From NCBI GenBank assembly GCA_014360385.1, contig JACIXO010000060.1, positions 1-7,539 on the forward strand: a stretch of DNA of 7,539 nt, in the 5' to 3' direction. This DNA comes from Actinomycetota bacterium. GTDB taxonomy: Bacteria > Actinomycetota > Humimicrobiia > Humimicrobiales > Humimicrobiaceae. Below the pieces are notes generated by a model. It was not told where the DNA came from. It saw only the letters and a list, made by a program, of their open reading frames with translations, and made no database searches. Numbering within the stretch: position 1 is the stretch's first letter; each line of letters opens with the position of its first letter. The position numbers and the translations under genes were made by a program. Below are positions 1-5,528 of the stretch, one piece after another.

Positions 1-705
1 AATAGATACAAGATTTCTCCCAAGAATATCATAAGCTTTCATGAACATAGTGGTAGAGCTAAGGTCGAATATATCTGCCAGAAGCTTATTGAAGGGAAAA
101 ACATAGCTTTGGTCTCAGAATCTGGAACTCCCATTATTCAGGATCCTGGCTATGAGGTTATTATTGAGTGTATTAGAAGAGATATACCTTTAACTATAAT
201 ACCTGGTCCAAATGCGGCTATAAGTGCTCTTGCTATATCAGGTCTTCCTGCAGACTCCTTTTTGTTTGTTGGTTTTTTACCCAAGAGTCCCTCAAAAAGA
301 AAAAATAAATTACAGGAACTTTCTTCTCTCCCATATACTTTAATTTTTTATGAGTCCCCCAACAGAATAGAGAAATTTTTAGCAGAAATATATGAGACGT
401 TGGGGGATAGAAAAGCCTGTCTGGTAAGGGAACTAACTAAAATATATGAAGAAGCTACAAGGGGAAGGGTTTCTGAGATTTTATCCGGAGTAAAGGACAA
501 GAAAATAAAAATAAAAGGCGAGATAGTATTAGTTGTTGATGGTTTTCGTGGAGAGCTCATAAGGAACTTTACTGAGGATGACATAAAAGGTGAGATTTTA
601 AATTTAATTTCTCAAGGTATCTCCAAGAAAAATGCTCTTAAAGTTGTTTCTTCTAAGTATGACATAGATAGGCAAACATTGTATAATCTCTCAACTAAGA
701 TTTAG
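1..705 (+). CDS. rsmI: 16S rRNA (cytidine-2'-O-)-methyltransferase RsmI, 5'-truncated by window edge
   Basis: RsmI uses SAM to 2'-O-methylate C1402 of 16S rRNA in the decoding centre of the small ribosomal subunit. The frame is open from base 1, so the gene starts upstream; a TTG at 109 is only an internal leucine. 234 codons are present, and about 40-50 N-terminal residues are missing compared with the family's usual 280-290. Visible landmarks in order: SFHEHSGRAKVE near residue 13, the signature SESGTPIIQDPGY (families usually have SDAGTP), IPGPNAAISAL, GFLPKSPSKR, FYESPNRI, and the C-terminal helical domain ISKKNALKVVSSKYDI, which resembles the usual RsmI tail. It ends with TAG and is followed closely by a second in-frame TAG (706-708). 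It is co-directional with metG but separated by about 370 bp, so it probably has its own transcription unit. I see no lesion. Assignment rests on recognised family motifs. Confidence 0.95.
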   Translation, partial: NRYKISPKNIISFHEHSGRAKVEYICQKLIEGKNIALVSESGTPIIQDPGYEVIIECIRRDIPLTIIPGPNAAISALAISGLPADSFLFVGFLPKSPSKRKNKLQELSSLPYTLIFYESPNRIEKFLAEIYETLGDRKACLVRELTKIYEEATRGRVSEILSGVKDKKIKIKGEIVLVVDGFRGELIRNFTEDDIKGEILNLISQGISKKNALKVVSSKYDIDRQTLYNLSTKI

Positions 706-734
706 TAGTTTCAATTTGGGATTTAATTTTGTGG

Positions 735-840
735 AAATTTTGGCATTTGCTTTGTGATTGGGACTTTGGCTAGGATTTAGATTTATAATTTTGGCTTCTG
801 TAATTTTGGCTCAAATTTACTTTGCCAAATTAATTTGGCT
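735..840 (+). repeat. dispersed AATTTTGGCT repeats (five copies)
   Basis: Five same-orientation copies of a core (A)ATTTTGGC(T) are seen at about 735-745, 764-771, 787-796, 802-811 and 832-840. Two neighbours (787 and 802) are exactly 15 bases apart. The last copy forms one half of the 16-bp palindrome at 824-839. They lie just upstream of the best promoter candidate for metG, so they could be binding half-sites; they could also be simple low-complexity drift in a T/G-rich spacer. Confidence 0.5.
824..839. promoter_or_regulatory. perfect 16-bp palindrome, possible operator
   Basis: GCCAAATTAATTTGGC is identical to its own reverse complement over all 16 bases. It sits 7 bp upstream of the -35-like hexamer at 847 and contains the ATTTGGC core repeated upstream. 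A dimeric regulator site is plausible from geometry alone. No regulator can be named. A shorter related palindrome, GCCAATTGGC, occurs at 5236-5245 in the spacer before ispE. Confidence 0.4.
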
Positions 841-846
841 TAGAAT

Positions 847-873
847 TTGTCTTATTAATTAGTTTGATATAAT
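847..873 (+). promoter_or_regulatory. candidate sigma-70 promoter for metG (extended -10)
   Basis: The -10 is a perfect TATAAT at 868-873 preceded by TG at 865-866, giving the extended form TGATATAAT. The -35-like TTGTCT at 847-852 lies 15 bp upstream, short of the ideal 17, which an extended -10 can tolerate. Transcription would start near 880 and leave a leader of about 195 nt before metG. In AT-rich DNA such matches can arise by chance. Confidence 0.45.
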
Positions 874-1005
874 TTAATCTGAATTGACTTGATTTAAATT
901 AGTTAATTTGGTTATTTGAAGGTTAAATATACAGTGTGGAAGAAAAGGATTTTTTAAGATTTTGAAAAGGACTTAAGATTTTTAAGAAGGAAGGATCTGG
1001 AGGCG

Positions 1006-1047
1006 GTGGATATACTATACAATAGACGTAAGATGCGCGTCTTTTAA
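1006..1047 (+). CDS. possible 13-aa leader peptide upstream of metG
   Basis: GTG at 1006 opens a 14-codon frame reading MDILYNRRKMRVF then TAA. A GGAGG at 999-1003 is only 2 nt from the GTG, which is too close to be ideal; AAGGA at 991-995 is a more normal 10 nt away. The frame spans the small hairpin at 1024-1042. A leader-peptide attenuator is conceivable, but there is only one internal Met codon and no run of regulatory codons, so I treat this as weak. Confidence 0.15.
   Translation: MDILYNRRKMRVF
1024..1045 (+). terminator. weak hairpin with T-run before metG
   Basis: AGACG (1024-1028) pairs with CGTCT (1038-1042) around a 9-nt loop and is followed by TTT. A 5-bp stem is too weak for a confident intrinsic terminator. 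Its place just before the metG ribosome binding site would suit an attenuator, if it is real. Confidence 0.2.
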
Positions 1048-1074
1048 GATTCTTAATTAATAAGGAAGGATTAG

Positions 1075-2829
1075 GTGAGTATGGAAAGAAATGCGGAAAG
1101 AAATAGGCAGGGAAATACAGGAAGAAATACGGAGAAAAAAGAAAAATTCTACATAACTACTGCCATACCATATATGAATACCAAACTCCACCTTGGATTT
1201 TTCTACGAAACTATTCTCGCAGATGTTATGGCAAGGTTTAATAGACTTCTTGGAAAGGATGTCTTTTTTCTTACAGGTGCAGATGAACATGGCCAGAAGA
1301 TTTATAAAAGTGCAGTTGAGAAGAATATGTCTCCAAAGGATTATGTTGACGAGATGGTTTGCGACATGAAAAGACTTTTGGAACTCTATACCATAAGTAA
1401 TGATTATTACATCAGGACTACAGATGAGAAGCATCAAAAGGTGGTTCAGAATATATTAATTAAGCTTAAAGAAAGTGGAGATATTTATAAGGGTGTTTAT
1501 GAGGGGTGGTATTGTGTTCCCTGTGAAACTTTTCTTTTAGATTCTCAGCTTATGGAAGGAAAGTGCCCTGAATGCGGACGGGAGGCTGAGAAAGTAAAAG
1601 AAGAAAATTATTTTTTTAAACTGTCTCGTTATGAAAATAAGATAAGAGAACATATTGAAAAAAATCCTGACTTTGTAATTCCGGAGACAAGAAAAAATGA
1701 AGTCCTTGGCATTTTAAACCAGGGGTTGAAAGATATAAGTATTTCAAGAACCACTGTTAAGTGGGCAGTTCCTATTCCTTTTGATTCAGAACATTTCTGT
1801 TATGTCTGGGTCGATGCACTTATAAATTATATCTCTGCACTGGGCTACAGTCTTGAGGATGATAGCCTTTTTGTAAGATATTGGCCATGTGATCAGCATC
1901 ACATAGGAAAGGACATTCTTAAATTTCATGCAATTATCTGGCCTGCAATTCTTATGGCGTTGGGTGTAGAGCTCCCAAAACACATAGTTGTTCATGGCTG
2001 GGTAATGCTTGGGGAAGAGAAACTCTCTAAGTCTAAAGGGATTACTCTTGACCCGGATGAGCTTGCACAAAGATATGGGGTTGATGCTGTGCGTTACTTT
2101 GTAACAAGAGAAATATCTTTTGGACAGGATGGCTCCTTTACACATGAAGCAATGGTGCGAAGATACAATTCTGACTTGAGTAACGATTTTGGAAATCTTG
2201 TTTCAAGAACACTTGCTATGATTGGTAAATATAGGGAAGGTATTATTCCACTTGCTAAAAGCTTAAACTCGTTTGAAACTAGCATAGATAAAAATTCTTC
2301 TAGGATGGGGTTTGCAAAATCTTTCAAAGGTGCAAATGAAAAAGGGCATACACAAGATATGGATTGTGACGCTGGCAATAAGACCGCAGGAAATGGGGAT
2401 TCAGTTGTAGTTGAGACTAATATGCTTAAGAATAAATGGGAGGAAACGAAAAACTCTGCTATAAAGTATCTTAAGGAGTTTAAATATTCTGAATACCTTG
2501 TAGAGGTCTGGGAGTTTATAAATCTTGCTAACAAGTATATAGAGGATAGCCAGCCATGGAGCTTAGCTAAAAGCTCTCTTCCTATCGACGCTCAGAAGCT
2601 GGATATAATACTTTACAATTTAGCTGAATCTATAAGATTAGCAACGATAATGCTGATTCCTTTTATGCCTTCGACATGCAGGAAGATATTTACTCAGCTT
2701 GGAATTGGGAAGGAAATAGATGAAGTAAGGATAGAAGAGGATGGTGTGTGGGGGAATTTTAGCGGAGGCACGACGATAGGAAGAAGAGAAATTCTGTTTC
2801 CGAGAATAGAAGAAGAAAAAAAGAGGTAA
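1075..2829 (+). CDS. metG: methionine--tRNA ligase
   Basis: Class I aminoacyl-tRNA synthetase that charges tRNA-Met in the cytosol. The catalytic core begins at FYITTAIPYMN (residues 25-35). The HIGH signature reads HLGF (39-42) and the KMSKS loop reads KLSKS (316-320). A single zinc knuckle is formed by C147, C150, C164 and C167. FLTGADEHGQ and HIGKDILKFHA are typical family segments. The product is 584 aa and ends at ILFPRIEEEKKR, where many ~650-aa MetRS begin a linker to a C-terminal Trbp111/EMAP-type tRNA-binding domain; that domain is absent. There is a 20-residue hydrophilic N-terminal extension and a roughly 40-50-residue low-complexity insertion at about 394-449, just before the anticodon-binding helices. 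The start is GTG 1075 or ATG 1081; AAGGAAGGA at 1062-1070 can serve either. Function is secure from the motifs. Confidence 0.97.
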   Translation: MSMERNAERNRQGNTGRNTEKKEKFYITTAIPYMNTKLHLGFFYETILADVMARFNRLLGKDVFFLTGADEHGQKIYKSAVEKNMSPKDYVDEMVCDMKRLLELYTISNDYYIRTTDEKHQKVVQNILIKLKESGDIYKGVYEGWYCVPCETFLLDSQLMEGKCPECGREAEKVKEENYFFKLSRYENKIREHIEKNPDFVIPETRKNEVLGILNQGLKDISISRTTVKWAVPIPFDSEHFCYVWVDALINYISALGYSLEDDSLFVRYWPCDQHHIGKDILKFHAIIWPAILMALGVELPKHIVVHGWVMLGEEKLSKSKGITLDPDELAQRYGVDAVRYFVTREISFGQDGSFTHEAMVRRYNSDLSNDFGNLVSRTLAMIGKYREGIIPLAKSLNSFETSIDKNSSRMGFAKSFKGANEKGHTQDMDCDAGNKTAGNGDSVVVETNMLKNKWEETKNSAIKYLKEFKYSEYLVEVWEFINLANKYIEDSQPWSLAKSSLPIDAQKLDIILYNLAESIRLATIMLIPFMPSTCRKIFTQLGIGKEIDEVRIEEDGVWGNFSGGTTIGRREILFPRIEEEKKR

Positions 2830-2841
2830 AAATAGTAATGT

Positions 2842-2952
2842 AAAGATATAAGTAAAAAGGGAAAGATATAAAGATGAATAATGATGATGCAAAATAGAAA
2901 CATGAAGCATGAGATATCAGAGATACGATTGTAGATATAAATAGAGATATAA
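2842..2952 (+). repeat. AGATATAA short repeats
   Basis: The octamer AGATATAA occurs at about 2844, 2864, 2933 and 2945. The first two are 20 bases apart inside a wider AAAGATATAA match, and the last two are 12 apart. Spacing is irregular, so this is a degenerate cluster and not a clean tandem array. Confidence 0.5.
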
Positions 2953-3023
2953 ATTAAATATGAATTTAAGATGTTAGTCAAATAAATCAATTAAATGTAT
3001 AAGAAAAATGTATAAGATGGTAA

Positions 3024-3096
3024 GGATAGTTAACAAAGGGATAGTTTAACAAATAGATAGTTAACAGGGATTAGTTAACAAGGATAAGTAACGAAG
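3024..3096 (+). repeat. degenerate tandem GGATAGTTAACAAA repeats (five units)
   Basis: Five successive units of about 12-18 bases share the pattern GGATAGTTAACAA: at about 3024, 3039, 3056, 3069 and 3083, with the last reading GGATAAGTAACGAAG. Three units contain the palindrome GTTAAC. The array ends about 25 bp before the tatD start and so would lie in its leader. Confidence 0.6.
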
Positions 3097-3119
3097 AAGA
3101 ATGGAGAGTAAGGAAGTCA

Positions 3120-3998
3120 ATGGTCAATAAAGTATGTCAAAAGCAGTCAGAAGGAAAAGCATATTTTATAGATACTCATGCCCACCTTGATATGATAAAA
3201 GGTAAAACACCCCAAGAGGCTGTGGGCGATGCTACAAGAGAAAGCGTAAAATACATACTTAACGTGGGTTCAAGCATAAAAGGTAGTGAAAAATCACTGT
3301 ATTTTTCTACTGTTTTTGACAATGTTTTTGCAAGTGTTGGTATTCACCCTCACTATGTAAAAGACTTTAAAGATGTTCAAAGAAAAAGGCTTGAATCTAT
3401 GGTAGCAAACTTCATAGCAGACGGAACTTCGTCTTTTGAGTCAGAGGCGAAAACGAAAACTCCAGGGGAAAGGCCTCCAAAATTAGTTGCAATAGGAGAA
3501 ACTGGCTTTGATTTTTACAGGAACTTATCTCCTAAGAAGGATCAGGAAGAAGCTTTTGTTTTCCAGATTGAATTGGCTATAAAAAATAAGCTTCCATTAA
3601 TTATTCATGATAGGGAGGCTCATGATGATACATTAAGAGTAATTGGAAAATATGCGAATTATAAGGACTTTAGGGCAGTTATGCATTGCTTCTCTGGAGA
3701 TGTTGACTTTGCCACTAAGTGTTTGGAACTTGGTCTTTTTATATCGTTTACAGGAGTTCTTACCTTTCCCAACGCTAAAAAAACTGTAGAAGTTGCGAAA
3801 GAGGTTCCTATCGAGAAAATTTTCATCGAAACGGATGCGCCATTTTTGGCACCTCAGCCTAAAAGAGGAAAGGAGAATTTTCCAGAGTATGTTAGATATG
3901 TTGCATACAAACTTGCAGAAATTAAGGGGATGGATGTTGAAGATGTAGCTCTTATTACTTCAAGAAATGCTGAGGAGTTTTTTGGGATAGCCTCTTAG
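3120..3998 (+). CDS. tatD: TatD-family metal-dependent hydrolase / DNase
   Basis: TatD-type amidohydrolase-fold nuclease, cytosolic, needing divalent metal ions. Motifs in order: metal-binding DTHAHLD (residues 18-24), GIHPH, GETGFDFYR (usually GEIGLDYYR), LIIHDREAHDDTL, VMHCFSGD, and ETDAPFLAPQPKRG near the C-terminus. All expected His, Glu and Asp ligands appear present. At 292 aa it is longer than the usual ~255: the extra length is a 13-residue N-terminal lead-in and a polar segment of about 20 residues (IADGTSSFESEAKTKTPGER) before the Glu motif. The start ATG has AAGGA 5 nt upstream. The gene lies 32 bp before rsmA, an order common in Firmicutes, so the two are likely co-transcribed. 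The precise physiological substrate is not settled for most bacterial TatD paralogues. Confidence 0.95.
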   Translation: MVNKVCQKQSEGKAYFIDTHAHLDMIKGKTPQEAVGDATRESVKYILNVGSSIKGSEKSLYFSTVFDNVFASVGIHPHYVKDFKDVQRKRLESMVANFIADGTSSFESEAKTKTPGERPPKLVAIGETGFDFYRNLSPKKDQEEAFVFQIELAIKNKLPLIIHDREAHDDTLRVIGKYANYKDFRAVMHCFSGDVDFATKCLELGLFISFTGVLTFPNAKKTVEVAKEVPIEKIFIETDAPFLAPQPKRGKENFPEYVRYVAYKLAEIKGMDVEDVALITSRNAEEFFGIAS

Positions 3999-4014
3999 AT
4001 TTTCTTAATTTTTT

Positions 4015-4020
4015 GGAGGA
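4015..4020 (+). promoter_or_regulatory. Shine-Dalgarno of rsmA
   Basis: GGAGGA lies 10 nt before ATG 4031 and supports that start over the internal start that a normal-length RsmA would use. The flanks ATTTTC (3999-4004) and GAAAAT (4019-4024) can form a 6-bp hairpin that would cover the end of this site; this is a weak structure. Confidence 0.6.
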
Positions 4021-4030
4021 AAATTAACTT

Positions 4031-5074
4031 ATGCCTTTATATTTTTTGTCGTCTTCTAAGTCTTCCGATACATCACAGCCTTCAGGTAATCATTGCTCTT
4101 ATAACTCATACATCTCTTCTCCTTCTGTAACTCTAGAAATTATTAATAAATATGGAGTAAATCTTAAGAAAAGGTGGGGTCAGAATTTTTTAATAGATAC
4201 CAATGTTGCTAAGAAGATAGTCAGGCACGCGCATCTTAAAGAAAACGATACTGTCCTTGAGATAGGAAGTGGGATTGGAGGACTTACTGAGATCATGCTT
4301 CAAAATGTCAGAAAGATAGTTTGCATAGAGCTTGATAATCTCTTGGTTAAAATATTTAGTGATATCTTCAGCGGTGAAATTGGTAAAAAGATTGAATTAA
4401 TACATGCTGATGCACTTAAAATAGATTATTGGGAATTGAATGCCAGACATACTCCCAACAAGATAGTTTCCAACCTTCCTTACTGTATTGCTTCTCCATT
4501 AATTTTGAAGCTCCTTTTGGAAGCAAAGGGAATTGATTTTATGATTGTAACAATTCAGAAAGATATTGCAGACAGACTTGTAAGTTCTCCTGGGAGCAAG
4601 GACTACAATTCATATACAGTTAAGGCTAATTTTTTGGGGCAATTTGATATTCTTTTTATGGTCTCACGAAACTGTTTTATTCCCAGGCCTAATGTGGATT
4701 CAGTAGTTGTAAAGATAACTAAAAAAGACTCAAATAATATGGTGGAAAAGCTAATGGAGGGAATAAAAGGGGAAAAGAAGGAAAGTGTAAGAGAGACAGA
4801 GTGGAGACGAAAGCAAGAATTAAGAGGAATGGAAAAAAATGAAGAAAAAAACGAGCTTAAAGAAATAGAAAAATTTTTTAATTTCATTGATACTTGCTTT
4901 TCTCAGAGGAGAAAAAAGCTTATCAATACACTTGCCAGGAGCTTTACCTGGTTAAAAGAAAAGGAAAGTTTTGTTCTTCAAACGTTATCAAGTATAGGGA
5001 AAAACCAGAATGTAAGGGCGGAAGAACTTAGCTTAGAAGACTATATTTTTTTATACAGGAATCTTTTTATTTAG
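4031..5074 (+). CDS. rsmA: 16S rRNA (adenine1518-N6/adenine1519-N6)-dimethyltransferase RsmA/KsgA
   Basis: SAM-dependent enzyme that dimethylates A1518 and A1519 in helix 45 of 16S rRNA late in 30S assembly; its loss gives kasugamycin resistance in many bacteria. Motifs: RWGQNFLID (48-56, usually LGQNFL), SAM-binding VLEIGSGIGGL (75-85), acidic IELDN, catalytic NLPYCIASPL from residue 148 (usually NLPYYI), FIPRPNVDSVVV and CFSQRRKKLINTL. At 347 aa it exceeds the usual ~270-290 for two reasons. A Ser-rich N-terminal extension of about 25 residues precedes the core, with a Shine-Dalgarno supporting the upstream ATG. A Lys/Glu/Arg-rich insertion of about 40 residues lies at about 231-280, between the catalytic and C-terminal helical domains. 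Core residues look intact, so activity is expected. Confidence 0.97.
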   Translation: MPLYFLSSSKSSDTSQPSGNHCSYNSYISSPSVTLEIINKYGVNLKKRWGQNFLIDTNVAKKIVRHAHLKENDTVLEIGSGIGGLTEIMLQNVRKIVCIELDNLLVKIFSDIFSGEIGKKIELIHADALKIDYWELNARHTPNKIVSNLPYCIASPLILKLLLEAKGIDFMIVTIQKDIADRLVSSPGSKDYNSYTVKANFLGQFDILFMVSRNCFIPRPNVDSVVVKITKKDSNNMVEKLMEGIKGEKKESVRETEWRRKQELRGMEKNEEKNELKEIEKFFNFIDTCFSQRRKKLINTLARSFTWLKEKESFVLQTLSSIGKNQNVRAEELSLEDYIFLYRNLFI

Positions 5075-5119
5075 AGATTTACAAAGAAGGAATTTACAAA
5101 GGCGCTTAAATTTTGTAGG

Positions 5120-5251
5120 ATGATAGCTTGTTTTATGGTATCTTTTCTTTCATTGTATTTTGGTTGTCTATGGGCTATTTTACTGGTTTGTTTTTATTTA
5201 GCTTTTTTTATTTTGTTAGCTATTTTATTTTGTAAGCCAATTGGCAAATAG
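5120..5251 (+). CDS. possible 43-aa hydrophobic peptide
   Basis: ATG at 5120 opens 43 codons ending in TAG. The predicted peptide is almost wholly hydrophobic: MIACFMVSFLSLYFGCLW at the start, a Leu/Ile/Phe stretch, and a CKPIGK tail, like a single-pass membrane peptide with a short basic end. The frame is the same as that of rsmA and follows its TAG. No good Shine-Dalgarno is near the ATG. T-rich DNA yields hydrophobic codons by chance, so this may be no gene. I recognise no family. Confidence 0.2.
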   Translation: MIACFMVSFLSLYFGCLWAILLVCFYLAFFILLAILFCKPIGK

Positions 5252-5377
5252 AAGGGAAATTTGATTCTGTGGCTTTCTTGCATCTAGAATTTTAGATGTT
5301 GTGGTTGTGGGCTCTGTATGCTCTATGTGTAGCGTGTGTAGTATTGTGTATTAGGGTTATCTGGTGATATTATTTTA

Positions 5378-5400
5378 AATATTTAAGTACTTTAAATATT
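5378..5400. repeat. 9-bp A/T inverted repeat
   Basis: AATATTTAA (5378-5386) and TTAAATATT (5392-5400) are perfect reverse complements around GTACT. The stem has no G-C pair and no T-run follows, so a terminator is unlikely. Confidence 0.35.
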
Positions 5401-5454
5401 AGTTTGGCTATTTGTGATTAAATGAAATTAAATCATGGTTCGATATTGTTAGTG

Positions 5455-5482
5455 TTGTTAAGATTAATAATAAGATTAATAT
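5455..5482 (+). promoter_or_regulatory. weak promoter candidate for ispE
   Basis: TTGTTA (5455-5460) and TAATAT (5477-5482) are spaced by 16 bp, each matching 4 of 6 consensus bases. They overlap the duplicated AAGATTAATA. Given the 454-bp gap after rsmA a promoter for ispE is expected somewhere here, but this exact one is uncertain. Confidence 0.25.
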
Positions 5483-5528
5483 TGTTAAAACCAGTCTCAT
5501 TGGAGCCAGGGATAGGGGTGAAAGCACT

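Larger units (their letters stand above)
706..1074. other. long T/G-rich spacer and probable metG leader
   Basis: No convincing gene lies here. The first ~200 bases are T- and G-rich with few C and hold repeated AATTTTGGCT motifs plus a palindrome. The last ~130 bases turn A/G-rich. An imperfect direct repeat is visible: TTAAGATTTTTAAGAAGGAA (from 974) and TTAAGATTCTTAATTAATAA (from 1044), each followed by a GGA-rich Shine-Dalgarno-like stretch. The conserved T-box element (AGGGUGGNACCGCG type) sometimes found before aminoacyl-tRNA synthetase genes is not present. Confidence 0.6.
2830..3119. other. A/G-rich, C-poor spacer between metG and tatD
   Basis: No gene or terminator hairpin is visible in these 290 bases. 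The + strand contains only about a dozen C residues. Repeats of AGATATAA fill the left half and GTTAAC-containing units the right half. The antisense strand has open frames that would encode Ile/Phe/Tyr-rich peptides, but these follow directly from base composition. The tatD ribosome binding site AAGGA (3110-3114) closes the spacer. Confidence 0.6.
5075..5528. other. 454-bp T/G-rich spacer between rsmA and ispE
   Basis: Most of this stretch is T- and G-rich with few C. It holds one short hydrophobic open frame (5120-5251), the palindrome GCCAATTGGC (5236-5245), a CATCTA/TAGATG inverted repeat (5281-5298), an A/T-only inverted repeat (5378-5400), a duplicated AAGATTAATA (5460-5469 and 5472-5481) and a weak promoter candidate for ispE. 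No strong intrinsic terminator was found after rsmA. Confidence 0.55.

Noticed and set aside
109..705. rsmI starting at the TTG at 109
   Set aside because: Upstream codons from base 1 continue the conserved RsmI sequence (SFHEHSGRAKVE), so the true start is before the window.
706..1074. T-box riboswitch for metG
   Set aside because: The conserved T-box sequence and the associated antiterminator layout are absent.
2094..2534. 146-codon antisense frame within metG
   Set aside because: Lies wholly inside metG on the opposite strand with no recognisable domain or ribosome binding site.
2638..2990. Two antisense open frames rich in Ile, Phe, Tyr and Ser over the metG end and the spacer
   Set aside because: They are the complement of purine-rich, C-poor DNA; no family motifs or ribosome binding site, and one overlaps the conserved C-terminus of metG.
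3024..3096. CRISPR array
   Set aside because: Units are too short and variable and there are no unique spacers of 30 bp or so; no cas genes are in the window.
5281..5298. CATCTA/TAGATG hairpin as an rsmA terminator
   Set aside because: Only 6 bp, A/T-rich, not followed by a T-run and over 200 bp beyond the rsmA stop.
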